DNA of 64,000 bases from GWE2-42-39 sp942493345 (GCA_942493345.1 OW818695.1:1364001-1428000); one strand, 5' to 3'. Positions 1 through 11,000 are shown, counted from the stretch's first letter. A program made the numbers and translations. The notes: generated from the letters alone by a model not told the origin.

Positions 1-3000
1 CTCGGTCGCACCTGTATTGTTGGTGATGCCCGCTGTCGGGAATGTTGTGTTCTGGGTAATTACCTTGTTGGTCGTAGTACTACACCCGTTATCCGGATCT
101 GTTATTGTGGCCGTGTAGGTTCCCGCTGCATCTACTGTCAATGTCGCTGCATCTGCTCCCGAAACAATATGTCCGCCAGTGGTGGTCCAGGCATACGTCA
201 GATTCGAGGTCCCAGCTTTGTCTGTTGCACTGGCTGTCAAATTAATCGTGGTAGTGGTACAGGTTAATATCGTTGTCGGGGAACTCACAGATGCCCCACT
301 GGGTATTTCTTCTGATTGGGTGATCGTAACCGATTCCGTATCGGTACAGCCATTGGATGAAGTAACCGTAACAGTATATGTGGCAGGAGCGGTAACTGAT
401 AGCGCGGCATCGGTGCCGACCACCGTTGTTCCGTTCGACCACGAATAAGTGCTGCCGCCGGTGGCCGTTAAACTGATCGAAGTGCGGCTGCAGGTCAACT
501 CGGTCGCACCGGTATTGTTGGTGATGCCCGCGGTCGGGGCTGTTGTGTTCTGGGTAATGCTGACAGCTTCGGTATCGGTACAGCCATTGGATGAAGTAAC
601 CGTAACAGTATATGTGGCAGGAGCAGTAACTGACAGCGCAGCATCAGTGCCTACTTCCGTTGTTCCGTTCGACCACGAATAAGCGCTGCCGCCGGTAGCC
701 GTCAAACTGATCGAGGTACGGCTGCAGGTCAGTTCGGTTGAACCTGTATTGTTGGTGATGCCCGCGGTCGGGAATGTTATGTTCTGGGTAATCGTAACCG
801 ATTCGGTATCGGTACAGCCATTGGACGAAGTGACGGTAACGGTATAGGAAGCAGGAGCGGTAACCGATAGCGCTGCATCAGTGCCGACTACCGTTGTGCC
901 GTTCGACCACGAATAAGTCCCGCCGCCGGTGGCTGTCAAACTGATCGAGGTGCGGCTGCAGGTCAACTCGGTTGCACCTGTATTGTTGGTGATACCTGCG
1001 ATCGGGGCTGTCGTATTCTGGGTAATTACCTTGTTGGTCGTAGTACTACACCCGTTATCCGGATCTGTTATTGTGGCCGTGTAGATTCCCGCTGCATCTA
1101 CTGTCAATGTCGCTGCATCTGCTCCCGAAACAATATGTCCGCCAGTGGTGGTCCATGCATACGTCAGGTTCGAGGTCCCGGCTTTATCTGTTGCACTGGC
1201 TGTCAAATTAATCGTGGTGGTGGTACAGGTTAATATCGTTGTCGGGGAACTCACAGATGCGCCACTTGGTAGCTCATCTGATGGGGTAATCGTAACCGAT
1301 TCAGTATCGGTACAGCCATTGGCCGAAGTGACGGTAACGGTATAGGAAGCAGGAGCGGTGACCGATAACGCTGCATCAGTGCCGACTACCGTTGTGCCGT
1401 TCGACCACGAATAAGCGCTGCCGCCGGTAGCTGTCAAACTGATCGAAGTGCGGCTGCAGGTCAGTTCGGTTGAACCGGTATTGTTGGTGATGCCCGCGGT
1501 CGGGAATGTTATGTTCTGGGTAATCGTAACCGATTCTGTATCGGTACAGCCATTGGCCGAAGTGACGGTAACGGTATAGGAAGCAGGAGCGGTGACCGAT
1601 AACGCTGCATCAGTGCCGACTACCGTTGTGCCGTTCGACCACGAATAAGTCCCGCCGCCGGTGGCCGTTAAACTGATCGAGGTGCGGCTGCAGGTCAACT
1701 CGGTTGCACCTGTATTGTTGGTGATACCTGCGATCGGGGCTGTCGTATTCTGGGTAATTACCTTGTTGGTCGTAGTACTACACCCGTTATCCGGATCTGT
1801 TATTGTGGCCGTGTAGATTCCCGCTGCATCTACTGTCAATGTCGCTGCATCTGCTCCCGAAACAATATGTCCGCCAGTGGTGGTCCATGCATACGTCAGG
1901 TTCGAGGTCCCGGCTTTATCTGTTGCACTGGCTGTCAAATTAATCGTGGTGGTGGTACAGGTTAATATCGTTGTCGGGGAACTCACAGATGCGCCACTTG
2001 GTAGCTCATCTGATGGGGTAATCGTAACCGATTCAGTATCGGTACAGCCATTGGCCGAAGTGACGGTAACGGTATAGGAAGCAGGAGCGGTGACCGATAA
2101 CGCTGCATCAGTGCCGACTACCGTTGTGCCGTTCGACCACGAATAAGCGCTGCCGCCGGTAGCTGTCAAACTGATCGAAGTGCGGCTGCAGGTCAACTCG
2201 GTCGCACCGGTATTGTTGGTGATGCCCGCGGTCGGGGCTGTTGTGTTCTGGGTTATGGTGACAGCTTCGGTATCGGTACAGCCATTGGATGAAGTAACCG
2301 TAACAGTATATGTGGCAGGAGCAGTAACTGACAGCGCAGCATCAGTGCCTACTTCCGTTGTTCCGTTCGACCACGAATAAGTTCCGCCGCCGGTAGCCGT
2401 CAAACTGATCGAGGTACGGCTGCAGGTCAGTTCGGTTGAACCTGTATTGTTGGTGATGCCCGCGGTCGGGAATGTCGTATTCTGGGTAATTACCTTGTTG
2501 GTCGTAGTACTACACCCGTTATCCGGATCTGTTATTGTGGCCGTGTAGATTCCCGCTGCATCTACTGTCAATGTCGCTGCATCTGCTCCCGAAACAATAT
2601 GTCCGCCAGTGGTGGTCCATGCATACGTCAGGTTCGAGGTCCCGGCTTTATCTGTTGCACTGGCTGTCAAATTAATCGTGGTGGTGGTACAGGTTAATAT
2701 CGTTGTCGGGGAACTCACAGATGCGCCACTTGGTAGCTCATCTGATGGGGTAATCGTAACCGATTCAGTATCGGTACAGCCATTGGCCGAAGTGACGGTA
2801 ACGGTATAGGAAGCAGGAGCGGTGACCGATAACGCTGCATCAGTGCCGACTACCGTTGTGCCGTTCGACCACGAATAAGCGCTGCCGCCGGTGGCTGTCA
2901 AACTGATCGAAGTGCGGCTGCAGGTCAACTCGGTCGCACCGGTATTGTTGGTGATGCCCGCGGTCGGGGCTGTTGTGTTCTGGGTTATGGTGACAGCTTC

Positions 3001-6000
3001 GGTATCGGTACAGCCATTGGATGAAGTAACCGTAACAGTATATGTGGCAGGAGCAGTAACTGACAGCGCAGCATCAGTGCCTACTTCCGTTGTTCCGTTC
3101 GACCACGAATAAGTTCCGCCGCCGGTAGCCGTCAAACTGATCGAGGTACGGCTGCAGGTCAGTTCGGTTGAACCTGTATTGTTGGTGATGCCCGCGGTCG
3201 GGAATGTCGTATTCTGGGTAATTACCTTGTTGGTCGTAGTACTACACCCGTTATCCGGATCTGTTATTGTGGCCGTGTAGATTCCCGCTGCATCTACTGT
3301 CAATGTCGCTGCATCTGCTCCCGAAACAATATGTCCGCCAGTGGTGGTCCATGCATACGTCAGGTTCGAGGTCCCGGCTTTATCTGTTGCACTGGCTGTC
3401 AAATTAATCGTGGTGGTGGTACAGGTTAATATCGTTGTCGGGGAACTCACAGATGCGCCACTTGGTAGCTCATCTGATGGGGTAATCGTAACCGATTCAG
3501 TATCGGTACAGCCATTGGCCGAAGTAACCGTAACGGTATACGTGGCAGGAGCGGTAACTGATAGCGCTGCATCAGTGCCGACTACCGTTGTGCCGTTCGA
3601 CCACGAATAAGCGCTGCCGCCGGTGGCTGTCAAACTGATCGAAGTGCGGCTGCAGGTCAACTCGGTCGCACCGGTATTGTTGGTGATGCCCGCGGTCGGG
3701 GCTGTTGTGTTCTGGGTAATGCTGACAGCTTCGGTATCGGTACAGCCATTGGATGAAGTAACCGTAACAGTATAGGTAGCAGGAGCGGTAACTGATAATG
3801 CGGCGTCTGTGCCGACTACCGTTGTGCCGTTCGACCACGAATAAGTGCTGCCGCCGGTGGCTGTCAAACTGATCGAAGTACGGCTGCAGGTCAGTTCGGT
3901 TGAACCTGTATTGTTGGTGATGCCCGCGGTCGGGGCTGTTGTGTTCTGGGTAATCGTAACCGATTCAGTATCTGTACAGCCATTGGCCGAAGTAACCGTA
4001 ACGGTATACGTGGCAGGAGCGGTAACCGATAACGCAGCATCAGTGCCGACTACCGTTGTGCCGTTCGACCACGAATAAGCGCTGCCGCCGGTAGCTGTCA
4101 AACTGATCGAAGTGCGGCTGCAGGTCAGTTCGGTCGCACCGGTATTGTTGGTGATGCCTGCGGTCGGGGCTGTTGTGTTCCGGGTTATGGTGACAGCTTC
4201 GGTATCGGTACAGCCATTGGATGAAGTAACGGTAACAGTATACGTGGCAGGAGCGGTAACCGATAGCGCTGCATCAGTGCCAACTACCGTTGTTCCGTTC
4301 GACCACGAATAAGTCCCGCCGCCGGTGGCCGTTAAACTGATCGAGGTGCGGCTGCAGGTCAACTCGGTTGCACCTGTATTGTTGGTGATACCTGCGATCG
4401 GGGCTGTCGTATTCTGGGTAATTACCTTGTTGGCCGTAGTGCTACACCCGTTATCCGGATCTGTTATTGTGGCCGTGTAGGTTCCCGCTGCATCTACTGT
4501 CAATGTCGCTGCATCTGCTCCCGAAACAATATGTCCGCCAGTGGTGGTCCAGGCATACGTCAGGTTCGAGGTCCCGGCTTTGTCTGTTGCACTGGCTGTC
4601 AAATTAATCGTAGTAGTGGTACAGGTTAATATCATTGTCGGGGAACTCACAGATGCCCCACTGGGTATTTCTTCTGATTGGGTGATCGTAACCGATTCCG
4701 TATCGGTACAGCCATTGGATGAAGTAACCGTAACAGTATATGTGGCAGGAGCGGTAACTGATAGCGCGGCATCGGTGCCGACCACCGTTGTTCCGTTCGA
4801 CCACGAATAAGTGCTGCCGCCGGTGGCCGTTAAACTGATCGAAGTGCGGCTGCAGGTCAACTCGGTCGCACCTGTATTGTTGGTGATACCCGCGGTCGGT
4901 AATGCCGTATTCTGGGTAATCGTAACCGATTCAGTATCGGTACAGCCATTGGACGAAGTCACCGTAACAGTATACGTGGCAGGAGCGGTAACCGATAGCG
5001 CTGCATCAGTGCCGACTACCGTTGTGCCGTTCGACCACGAATAAGTCCCGCCGCCGGTGGCTGTCAAACTGATCGAGGTACGGCTGCAGGTCAACTCGGT
5101 CGCACCTGTATTGTTGGTGATACCTGCGATCGGGGCTGTCGTATTCTGGGTAATCGTAACCGATTCGGTATCGGTACAGCCATTGGACGAAGTCACCGTA
5201 ACAGTATATGTGGCAGCAGCAGTAACTGATAGCGCTGCATCAGTGCCAACTACCGTTGTTCCGTTCGACCACGAATAAGTCCCGCCGCCGGTGGCCGTTA
5301 AACTGATCGAGGTGCGGCTGCAGGTCAACTCGGTCGCACCTGTATTGTTGGTGATGCCCGCGGTTGGTAATGCCGTATTCTGGGTAATCGTAACCGATTC
5401 GGTACCGATACAGCCATTGGATGAAGTCACCGTAACGGTATACGTGGCAGCAGCAGTAACTGATAGCGCTGCATCAGTGCCTACTTCCGTTGTTCCGTTC
5501 GACCACGAATAAGCGCTGCCGCCGGTAGCTGTCAAACTGATCGAAGTGCGGCTGCAGGTCAACTCGGTCGCACCGGTATTGTTGGTGATGCCCGCGGTCG
5601 GGAATGTTATGTTCTGGGTAATCGTAACCGATTCGGTATCGGTACAGCCATTGGCCGAAGTGACGGTAACGGTATAGGAAGCAGGAGCGGTGACCGATAA
5701 CGCTGCATCAGTGCCGACTACCGTTGTGCCGTTCGACCACGAATAAGTGCTGCCGCCGGTAGCTGTCAAACTGATCGAGGTACGGCTGCAGGTCAGTTCG
5801 GTTGAACCGGTATTGTTGGTGATGCCCGCGGTCGGGAATGTTATGTTCTGGGTAATCGTAACCGATTCGGTATCGGTACAGCCATTGGCCGAAGTGACGG
5901 TAACGGTATAGGAAGCAGGAGCGGTGACCGATAACGCTGCATCAGTGCCGACTACCGTTGTGCCGTTCGACCACGAATAAGTGCTGCCGCCGGTGGCCGT

Positions 6001-6545
6001 TAAACTGATCGAGGTGCGGCTGCAGGTCAACTCGGTCGCACCGGTATTGTTGGTGATGCCTGCGGTCGGGAATGCCGTATTCTGGGTAATCGTAACCGAT
6101 TCGGTATCGGTACAGCCATTGGACGAAGTCACCGTAACAGTATACGTGGCAGGAGCGGTAACCGATAGCGCTGCATCAGTGCCGACTACCGTTGTGCCGT
6201 TCGACCACGAATAAGTCCCGCCGCCGGTGGCTGTCAAACTGATCGAGGTACGGCTGCAGGTCAACTCGGTTGAACCGGTATTGTTGGTGATGCCCGCTGT
6301 CGGTAATGCCGTGTTCTGGGTAATGCTGACAGCTTCGGTATCGGTACAGCCATTGGATGAAGTAACCGTAACAGTATAGGTAGCAGGAGCGGTAACTGAT
6401 AATGCGGCGTCTGTGCCGACTACCGTTGTGCCGTTCGACCACGAATAAGTCCCGCCGCCGGTGGCCGTTAAACTAATCGAGGTGCGGCTGCAAGTCAACT
6501 CGGTCGCACCTGTATTGTTGGTGATGCCTGCGGTCGGTAATACAT
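1..6545 (-). repeat. Intragenic tandem array: 21 A units (234 bp) and 6 B units (264 bp)
   Basis: The plus-strand marker ccgttcgaccacgaata (WSNGT in the protein) recurs 21 times, at about 432, 666, 900, 1399, 1633, 2131, 2365, 2863, 3097, 3595, 3829, 4063, 4297, 4795, 5029, 5263, 5497, 5731, 5965, 6199 and 6433. Neighbours are 234 bp apart, or 498 bp where a B unit intervenes. B units, marked by the ttaccttgttgg segment, lie near 65, 1026, 1758, 2490, 3222 and 4420. Every spacing is a multiple of three, so the reading frame is kept throughout. Confidence 0.95.
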
Positions 6546-7221
6546 AAACTGTATGCGTGTGTGTATCTTGTCCCGAGGTGATTACGGGTATTATATTCAG
6601 AGTATTTTTGTCTTTTGCACCTGTAATTACAATCACATTGTTGGTGTTTGTCCCAGAGTCTTTATTCAGGCTGGCGCCTGCAATGGTAATATATTGGTTT
6701 GCATAGCTTACCGACTGATCGGTTTGTGGTATTCCGTTTAGTGTATATGAAACAGAAATCGGGTAATCCGATTCCGGTAAAGCAATGGATTGGTTTGTAA
6801 ATGAAAGATTAATTGTCACATTACCCGGGGTATCCGAATAACATTGATTGGATGTCAGATTAGTAATTTGAACATTTTTCTTGGGAATAACGGTAATCTT
6901 AGCATAACAGTAATTGGTACAACCTCCCCTGTTTGTTTCAGTCATTCTTAGGTAATATATACCCGTGTTATTCCATGTTATTGTAAGTTGGTTGTCGGTT
7001 GTTGAACCGGAAATAGAAAATTTTGATGCCGTGGTTGCTGTGGTAAAAGCTAAATCATCATAAACAGCCCAGGAATAGGTATTCTCAATTCCACCATTAA
7101 ATTGCGCTGTAACTTCTACCTTGTTTTCAGTACCTTGATAAAATACATATTCTCCCTGTGCTGCAACCTTAAAGATTGCAGCAAGCAGGAAGAATTGTAT
7201 TATAAGATACTTTTTAATCAT
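1..7221 (-). CDS. Giant repetitive secreted surface protein (3' end outside window)
   Basis: The minus strand is open from the ATG at 7221 to the window edge, at least 2407 codons, so the gene is incomplete at its 3' end. Residues 1-22 form a signal peptide (MIKKYLIIQFF... ending VAAQ). Residues about 23-225 hold a PKD-like domain and a second beta-rich domain with a CYSDTPGN motif. From about residue 226 (position 6545) the protein is a chain of 21 A-type units (78 residues, with PTAGITNNTG, ELTCSRTSISL, YSWSNGT and SNGCTDTESVTITQN) and 6 B-type units (88 residues, with YAWTTTGGHIVSGA and PDNGCSTTTNKVITQN). Each unit carries two Cys. The units resemble the Ig-like or SprB-type repeats of Bacteroidota adhesins. 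It starts 39 bp after the gene ending at 7261 and is probably cotranscribed with it. Any anchoring or secretion domain would lie outside the window. Surface location and adhesin role are inferred. Confidence 0.9.
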   Translation of the reverse strand, partial: MIKKYLIIQFFLLAAIFKVAAQGEYVFYQGTENKVEVTAQFNGGIENTYSWAVYDDLAFTTATTASKFSISGSTTDNQLTITWNNTGIYYLRMTETNRGGCTNYCYAKITVIPKKNVQITNLTSNQCYSDTPGNVTINLSFTNQSIALPESDYPISVSYTLNGIPQTDQSVSYANQYITIAGASLNKDSGTNTNNVIVITGAKDKNTLNIIPVITSGQDTHTHTVYVLPTAGITNNTGATELTCSRTSISLTATGGGTYSWSNGTTVVGTDAALSVTAPATYTVTVTSSNGCTDTEAVSITQNTALPTAGITNNTGSTELTCSRTSISLTATGGGTYSWSNGTTVVGTDAALSVTAPATYTVTVTSSNGCTDTESVTITQNTAFPTAGITNNTGATELTCSRTSISLTATGGSTYSWSNGTTVVGTDAALSVTAPASYTVTVTSANGCTDTESVTITQNITFPTAGITNNTGSTELTCSRTSISLTATGGSTYSWSNGTTVVGTDAALSVTAPASYTVTVTSANGCTDTESVTITQNITFPTAGITNNTGATELTCSRTSISLTATGGSAYSWSNGTTEVGTDAALSVTAAATYTVTVTSSNGCIGTESVTITQNTALPTAGITNNTGATELTCSRTSISLTATGGGTYSWSNGTTVVGTDAALSVTAAATYTVTVTSSNGCTDTESVTITQNTTAPIAGITNNTGATELTCSRTSISLTATGGGTYSWSNGTTVVGTDAALSVTAPATYTVTVTSSNGCTDTESVTITQNTALPTAGITNNTGATELTCSRTSISLTATGGSTYSWSNGTTVVGTDAALSVTAPATYTVTVTSSNGCTDTESVTITQSEEIPSGASVSSPTMILTCTTTTINLTASATDKAGTSNLTYAWTTTGGHIVSGADAATLTVDAAGTYTATITDPDNGCSTTANKVITQNTTAPIAGITNNTGATELTCSRTSISLTATGGGTYSWSNGTTVVGTDAALSVTAPATYTVTVTSSNGCTDTEAVTITRNTTAPTAGITNNTGATELTCSRTSISLTATGGSAYSWSNGTTVVGTDAALSVTAPATYTVTVTSANGCTDTESVTITQNTTAPTAGITNNTGSTELTCSRTSISLTATGGSTYSWSNGTTVVGTDAALSVTAPATYTVTVTSSNGCTDTEAVSITQNTTAPTAGITNNTGATELTCSRTSISLTATGGSAYSWSNGTTVVGTDAALSVTAPATYTVTVTSANGCTDTESVTITPSDELPSGASVSSPTTILTCTTTTINLTASATDKAGTSNLTYAWTTTGGHIVSGADAATLTVDAAGIYTATITDPDNGCSTTTNKVITQNTTFPTAGITNNTGSTELTCSRTSISLTATGGGTYSWSNGTTEVGTDAALSVTAPATYTVTVTSSNGCTDTEAVTITQNTTAPTAGITNNTGATELTCSRTSISLTATGGSAYSWSNGTTVVGTDAALSVTAPASYTVTVTSANGCTDTESVTITPSDELPSGASVSSPTTILTCTTTTINLTASATDKAGTSNLTYAWTTTGGHIVSGADAATLTVDAAGIYTATITDPDNGCSTTTNKVITQNTTFPTAGITNNTGSTELTCSRTSISLTATGGGTYSWSNGTTEVGTDAALSVTAPATYTVTVTSSNGCTDTEAVTITQNTTAPTAGITNNTGATELTCSRTSISLTATGGSAYSWSNGTTVVGTDAALSVTAPASYTVTVTSANGCTDTESVTITPSDELPSGASVSSPTTILTCTTTTINLTASATDKAGTSNLTYAWTTTGGHIVSGADAATLTVDAAGIYTATITDPDNGCSTTTNKVITQNTTAPIAGITNNTGATELTCSRTSISLTATGGGTYSWSNGTTVVGTDAALSVTAPASYTVTVTSANGCTDTESVTITQNITFPTAGITNNTGSTELTCSRTSISLTATGGSAYSWSNGTTVVGTDAALSVTAPASYTVTVTSANGCTDTESVTITPSDELPSGASVSSPTTILTCTTTTINLTASATDKAGTSNLTYAWTTTGGHIVSGADAATLTVDAAGIYTATITDPDNGCSTTTNKVITQNTTAPIAGITNNTGATELTCSRTSISLTATGGGTYSWSNGTTVVGTDAALSVTAPASYTVTVTSSNGCTDTESVTITQNITFPTAGITNNTGSTELTCSRTSISLTATGGSAYSWSNGTTEVGTDAALSVTAPATYTVTVTSSNGCTDTEAVSITQNTTAPTAGITNNTGATELTCSRTSISLTATGGSTYSWSNGTTVVGTDAALSVTAPATYTVTVTSSNGCTDTESVTITQSEEIPSGASVSSPTTILTCTTTTINLTASATDKAGTSNLTYAWTTTGGHIVSGADAATLTVDAAGTYTATITDPDNGCSTTTNKVITQNTTFPTAGITNNTGATE
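1026..3953 (-). repeat. 732-bp higher-order repeat (B+A+A), about four copies
   Basis: B-unit markers at 1026, 1758, 2490 and 3222 are exactly 732 bp apart (264+234+234). The four B units are essentially identical base for base, including at synonymous positions, which suggests very recent duplication or gene conversion. The last copy runs on into extra A units. Confidence 0.85.
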
Positions 7222-7260
7222 TAAAAAATATTAATTGTATCAACAGAAGAGATTACGAGA

Positions 7261-7974
7261 TTACGGAGTTACAACAATAGCATTTGATGCTGGTTTGTCA
7301 TATAACGTAACTGATTTAGTCCATAGGTTACCTGCAGCAGTAGCAAGAGGGACGTTTGGTCCTGTTGCTGTTTTTGAATTTGCTGCAAGAAGTTCAACTT
7401 TCAGTGTCCTTTCAGCAACACCTGCACGGGCAACATAAGGAACATTAATAGTTCCACCATTTACAACAGAGGAGTTAAGAACAGATGTTTCCCAAGTTGT
7501 ACCACCGTCATAAGAATATCTGTAATCCACAAATAAATTATCCAAATCCGTTGAAGCACTGGTTGTCACTAATCCTGCATTTACAAGTTGTATTTTGAAA
7601 ACAGCATTTCCACTTGGATCAGAACAGTAAGAATCAACACCATTATCAGTTATACTTATCTCCAAGTCTTGAACTGAAACGGTAAACGTGTTCGTGGTAG
7701 AACAGTCGTCATTTGTTTCAATCATGGTTACAGTAGTCGTACCTGAATTATTGAAGGTGATCGTTGCTGTTTTGTTATTTGTACCAGACATAACAACCGT
7801 TGCGCCATTGTTTGCAGACCATGTATAGGTCGCGGTTGCAGAATTATCCGTTGTAGGATTGAAAACATGCACAGCACCTTTGTTAGTGTACAGACCTTGT
7901 GCATAAGAAGCCGCACTCATCACCAGCAGAAATGCTCCTGCCAAGAGAACTTTAAGAAAGAGTTTGTTTTTCAT
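7261..7974 (-). CDS. Small secreted PKD-like/beta-domain protein
   Basis: A 237-residue protein from the ATG at 7974; an ATG eight codons upstream at 7998 is possible but puts extra polar residues before the signal peptide (MKNKLFLKVLLAGAFLL... ASYAQ). The mature part is a PKD-like domain (TYTWSANNGATVV, then a GTTTVTMIETNDDC strand), then a roughly 110-residue beta-rich domain opening with DSYCSDPSGNAVFKI and ending in a short Pro-containing tail (KPASNAIVVTP). No recognised sorting domain is visible. It lies 31-56 bp after the stop of the 4030-residue giant and 39 bp before the next giant, so all three probably form one transcription unit. Its layout resembles the C-terminus of the upstream giant and the N-terminus of the downstream one. 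A structural or adaptor role is inferred; the exact function is unknown. Confidence 0.85.
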   Translation of the reverse strand: MKNKLFLKVLLAGAFLLVMSAASYAQGLYTNKGAVHVFNPTTDNSATATYTWSANNGATVVMSGTNNKTATITFNNSGTTTVTMIETNDDCSTTNTFTVSVQDLEISITDNGVDSYCSDPSGNAVFKIQLVNAGLVTTSASTDLDNLFVDYRYSYDGGTTWETSVLNSSVVNGGTINVPYVARAGVAERTLKVELLAANSKTATGPNVPLATAAGNLWTKSVTLYDKPASNAIVVTP

Positions 7975-8030
7975 TTTGTAAAAATTTTGGTTTAACATTC
8001 ATTTTAATTTTTGTTTTTATTCATTTTATA

Positions 8031-11000
8031 TTATTCAACCTGAATTGGGTTTGGCGCCGGAACGCCTTTTAAAATAATTGTATCTGAGTTATCACCGGTA
8101 TTGGTTTCAGGAGTATTATACTGGTCAACTACATTCTGGATTTCGAAGGTGTATGTTTTGTTAACATCCGCTTCATTTTCAACGATGTAATAAAATTCCT
8201 CGTTTGCTAAATCCGAATCACCGGCATCTAACTGTGTGTCGTAAGTTGTCGGCCCATTTGTGCCATAATCAGTAGGAAATACAACTGTAGAACCTTCTTT
8301 GATCACATATCTGAACGAATAATGGGTGCTTCCTCCGATTTTTGTAATACTAAAAGTCGCGGTAGATTGTCCCACAAATCCGGTTTGACATTCATCTCCA
8401 TGATCTATTACAGATACGTTAAAGGTATTTTCCAAGATTACCACCGAAAGTTCTGCTTCGGTGTTACAGCCCGAGCTGTTGGTCTCCTTTACCACAATTT
8501 TGTAATTGTTTCCGGAGACAGGAATGGACCCTCCCCAGGTAATTACCACTGCAGCAGGATTGCTTGTATTAATTGAATACGTATTGGCATTATCTGCCGT
8601 CAGTTCCGCATTGTCCTTATCAAGAACTTTCCAGGTATACGTACTGCCTGAAGTAGCAGTACCACCATCAACGGTGTAGGTATGCTGTGAGCCCTGATAA
8701 GGCTTGTAGCCGGAACCATCCGCAGATACGGTTCCATCGGTTGTAATCGTGGTCAATACCGGATTTTCGTTGACCACCACAGTAAATGTGAATATGCCCA
8801 CATTTCCGTTTTCATCTTCCGCCTGATACGTTACGGTGGAAGTCCCAATCGGGAATTCATAGTTGCTTGCATCGCCTGTTTCATTTGTTTTGTTATTAAT
8901 TCCGTTCGTTATTGAATATGTTTTTATTAAATCTCCGAATGCCGAGCAATTATCCACTAAATCGGTGGCATCCAAACTTAAAAAAGCGAATATATTGGTT
9001 CCGTTATCGCAGGCGGTATAGGTATAATTGCCTCCTGTATGCACGGGGTCGATTCCATTTTTAAAGGCTTCCTGGTAAACCGGGGCAGAATTGTCGGTCG
9101 GACTGATAGAAACCGTACCCGACTGGATAGAACAATTTGTATCGTTCAATCCGGATGAAGTTTCGGATACCACAATACGGTAAATTTTTGTTTCACTCCA
9201 CGATGTGAAGGAAAGAACCGTGCTGGTTGCCCCTGAAACATCGGACCACGACGAACCTCCGTTGGAACTCTCTTCCCACTGGTACACATAACTTCCGCTA
9301 CCGGTTACCGTGGCTGTTACTTCAGCCAGCGCGCCGGCACATTCGGGTTCTGTGGTTAGGGCGATGGAAACGGTAGGGCCGCAATGGGCAAAACTGATGG
9401 CCGAAACAGTCAGTGAATTGGCGCTGTTATTAACCAGCGACAGGCTGACGCTTGTTGCCGACGGTCCGGTTTTAAATTTGAAACCAAAGGTTGAACCACT
9501 GTTGTACATCGAATTGTCGTTCACCACATCGCCATCCAAAACTACATTGAAATCGAATGGGGAGGTTCCCGAAACGCCTGTCAGTTTCACTTCATACGTG
9601 GTACTGCTGCAAACCGCAATGGACTGAGTATATAAAGTTCCGGTTCCTGACGAAGGAGAACCGGTAACCAGGTTTGTACTGGTAGCAGTTGTACACAACG
9701 AAGCATCGATACACGGCGCGTTGGTTACGGTAATTACCTGCTGACAGGTAGTCTGATTGCCATTAATATCGGTTACTGTATAGGTACGGGTCACGGTACG
9801 CGGGCACGACAGCGAATGTACATCAGCATGGGTCACTGTGCTGATCCCGCAATTGTCGGTGGCGCCAATCGCAAGGGCAGTTGTTGCTGCTGCCGGAAGG
9901 TCATTCAGCGTTGAAACGGTGGTATTGGCAGGACAACTGCTAATTACCGGATTAATATTATCGTTTACCGTCACCGTGAACGAACAGGTAGCGGTATTGC
10001 CATTGGTATCGGTTGCTGTATAGATAACGGTTGTTGCCCCTGTTGCAAAGCTGGCCCCCGGGCTATAATTCGAGGTAAAACTTTGTATGGTGCAGTTGTC
10101 ATTGGCAGTCGGCGCTGTCCAGCTTACATTGGCAGAACAAAGACCAGCATCAACATTTACAGTAATGTTGTCCGGACAACTGGAAATTGTCGGGTTGATA
10201 ACATCAACAGTTACCACAGGCTGGTCAGTCAAATCGACCGACGAACAACCTGCAATAGTAGCAACCACTTTATATGTGGTGGTAACCGTTGGCGCATTGG
10301 CCTGAAGAATAACCAGGTTTAGGTTGCTTCCTGTTCCTGTTCCGGTTACAGCCGGAGAGAGCGATCCTCCCGCCAGATATTTTAATTCGTAACTCACCCC
10401 ATTCTCTGCATTGGTAATCGTAAGGGTTATATTTTCTGAAGCGGGTTTACAAATCGCCGCATCACTGACGGCAAGAGAAGTTGACGGCGATGCATTCACC
10501 GTCAGGCTTGCCGCATTGCTAGTAAGGGTGTTCACCGTACAGACACCGGTAACAATAACCTGGTACTGCCAAGTGTTCATGCCCATTGTTACACCAGCCA
10601 ACTGAAGCGTGGACGATGTAGCCCCGCTATAGATTCCGCTATTAGTAATATTGCCCCATCCCGATCCCTGGTTTTCCTGCCATTGATAAGTTGGCGTACC
10701 GCTGGCACCGGAAGCCGTTACCGAAAAACTTACCGTTCCGCTACCACAGCCTGTTTGGTTTTGCGGCTGGACCGAGATCGAAAGGTTCTCGCTCACCGTA
10801 ACTGTATAGCTGCACTGGTGTGTATTTCCGCAATCGTCAGTTGCCGTCCAGGTAACAGTTGTTACCCCGGCGTTGAAGTTCACGCCGTTCAGTGAGGTTC
10901 CCGATCCGGAGGAAGTTGCCCCGGACAAAGAATAAACCAAACTCGCCACATGACAATTGTCGGTAGCCGTAGCATTCCATGCCGTGCCGCTGTGAGTATA

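Noticed and set aside
179..6442. Repeated short reading frames on the plus strand (and some in another minus frame)
   Set aside because: They recur only because the underlying minus-strand gene is repetitive; none has an independent start context or domain.
1..6545. CRISPR-like or VNTR array
   Set aside because: Units are 234 and 264 bp, conserved end to end and in frame with one protein; there are no short repeats with unique spacers.
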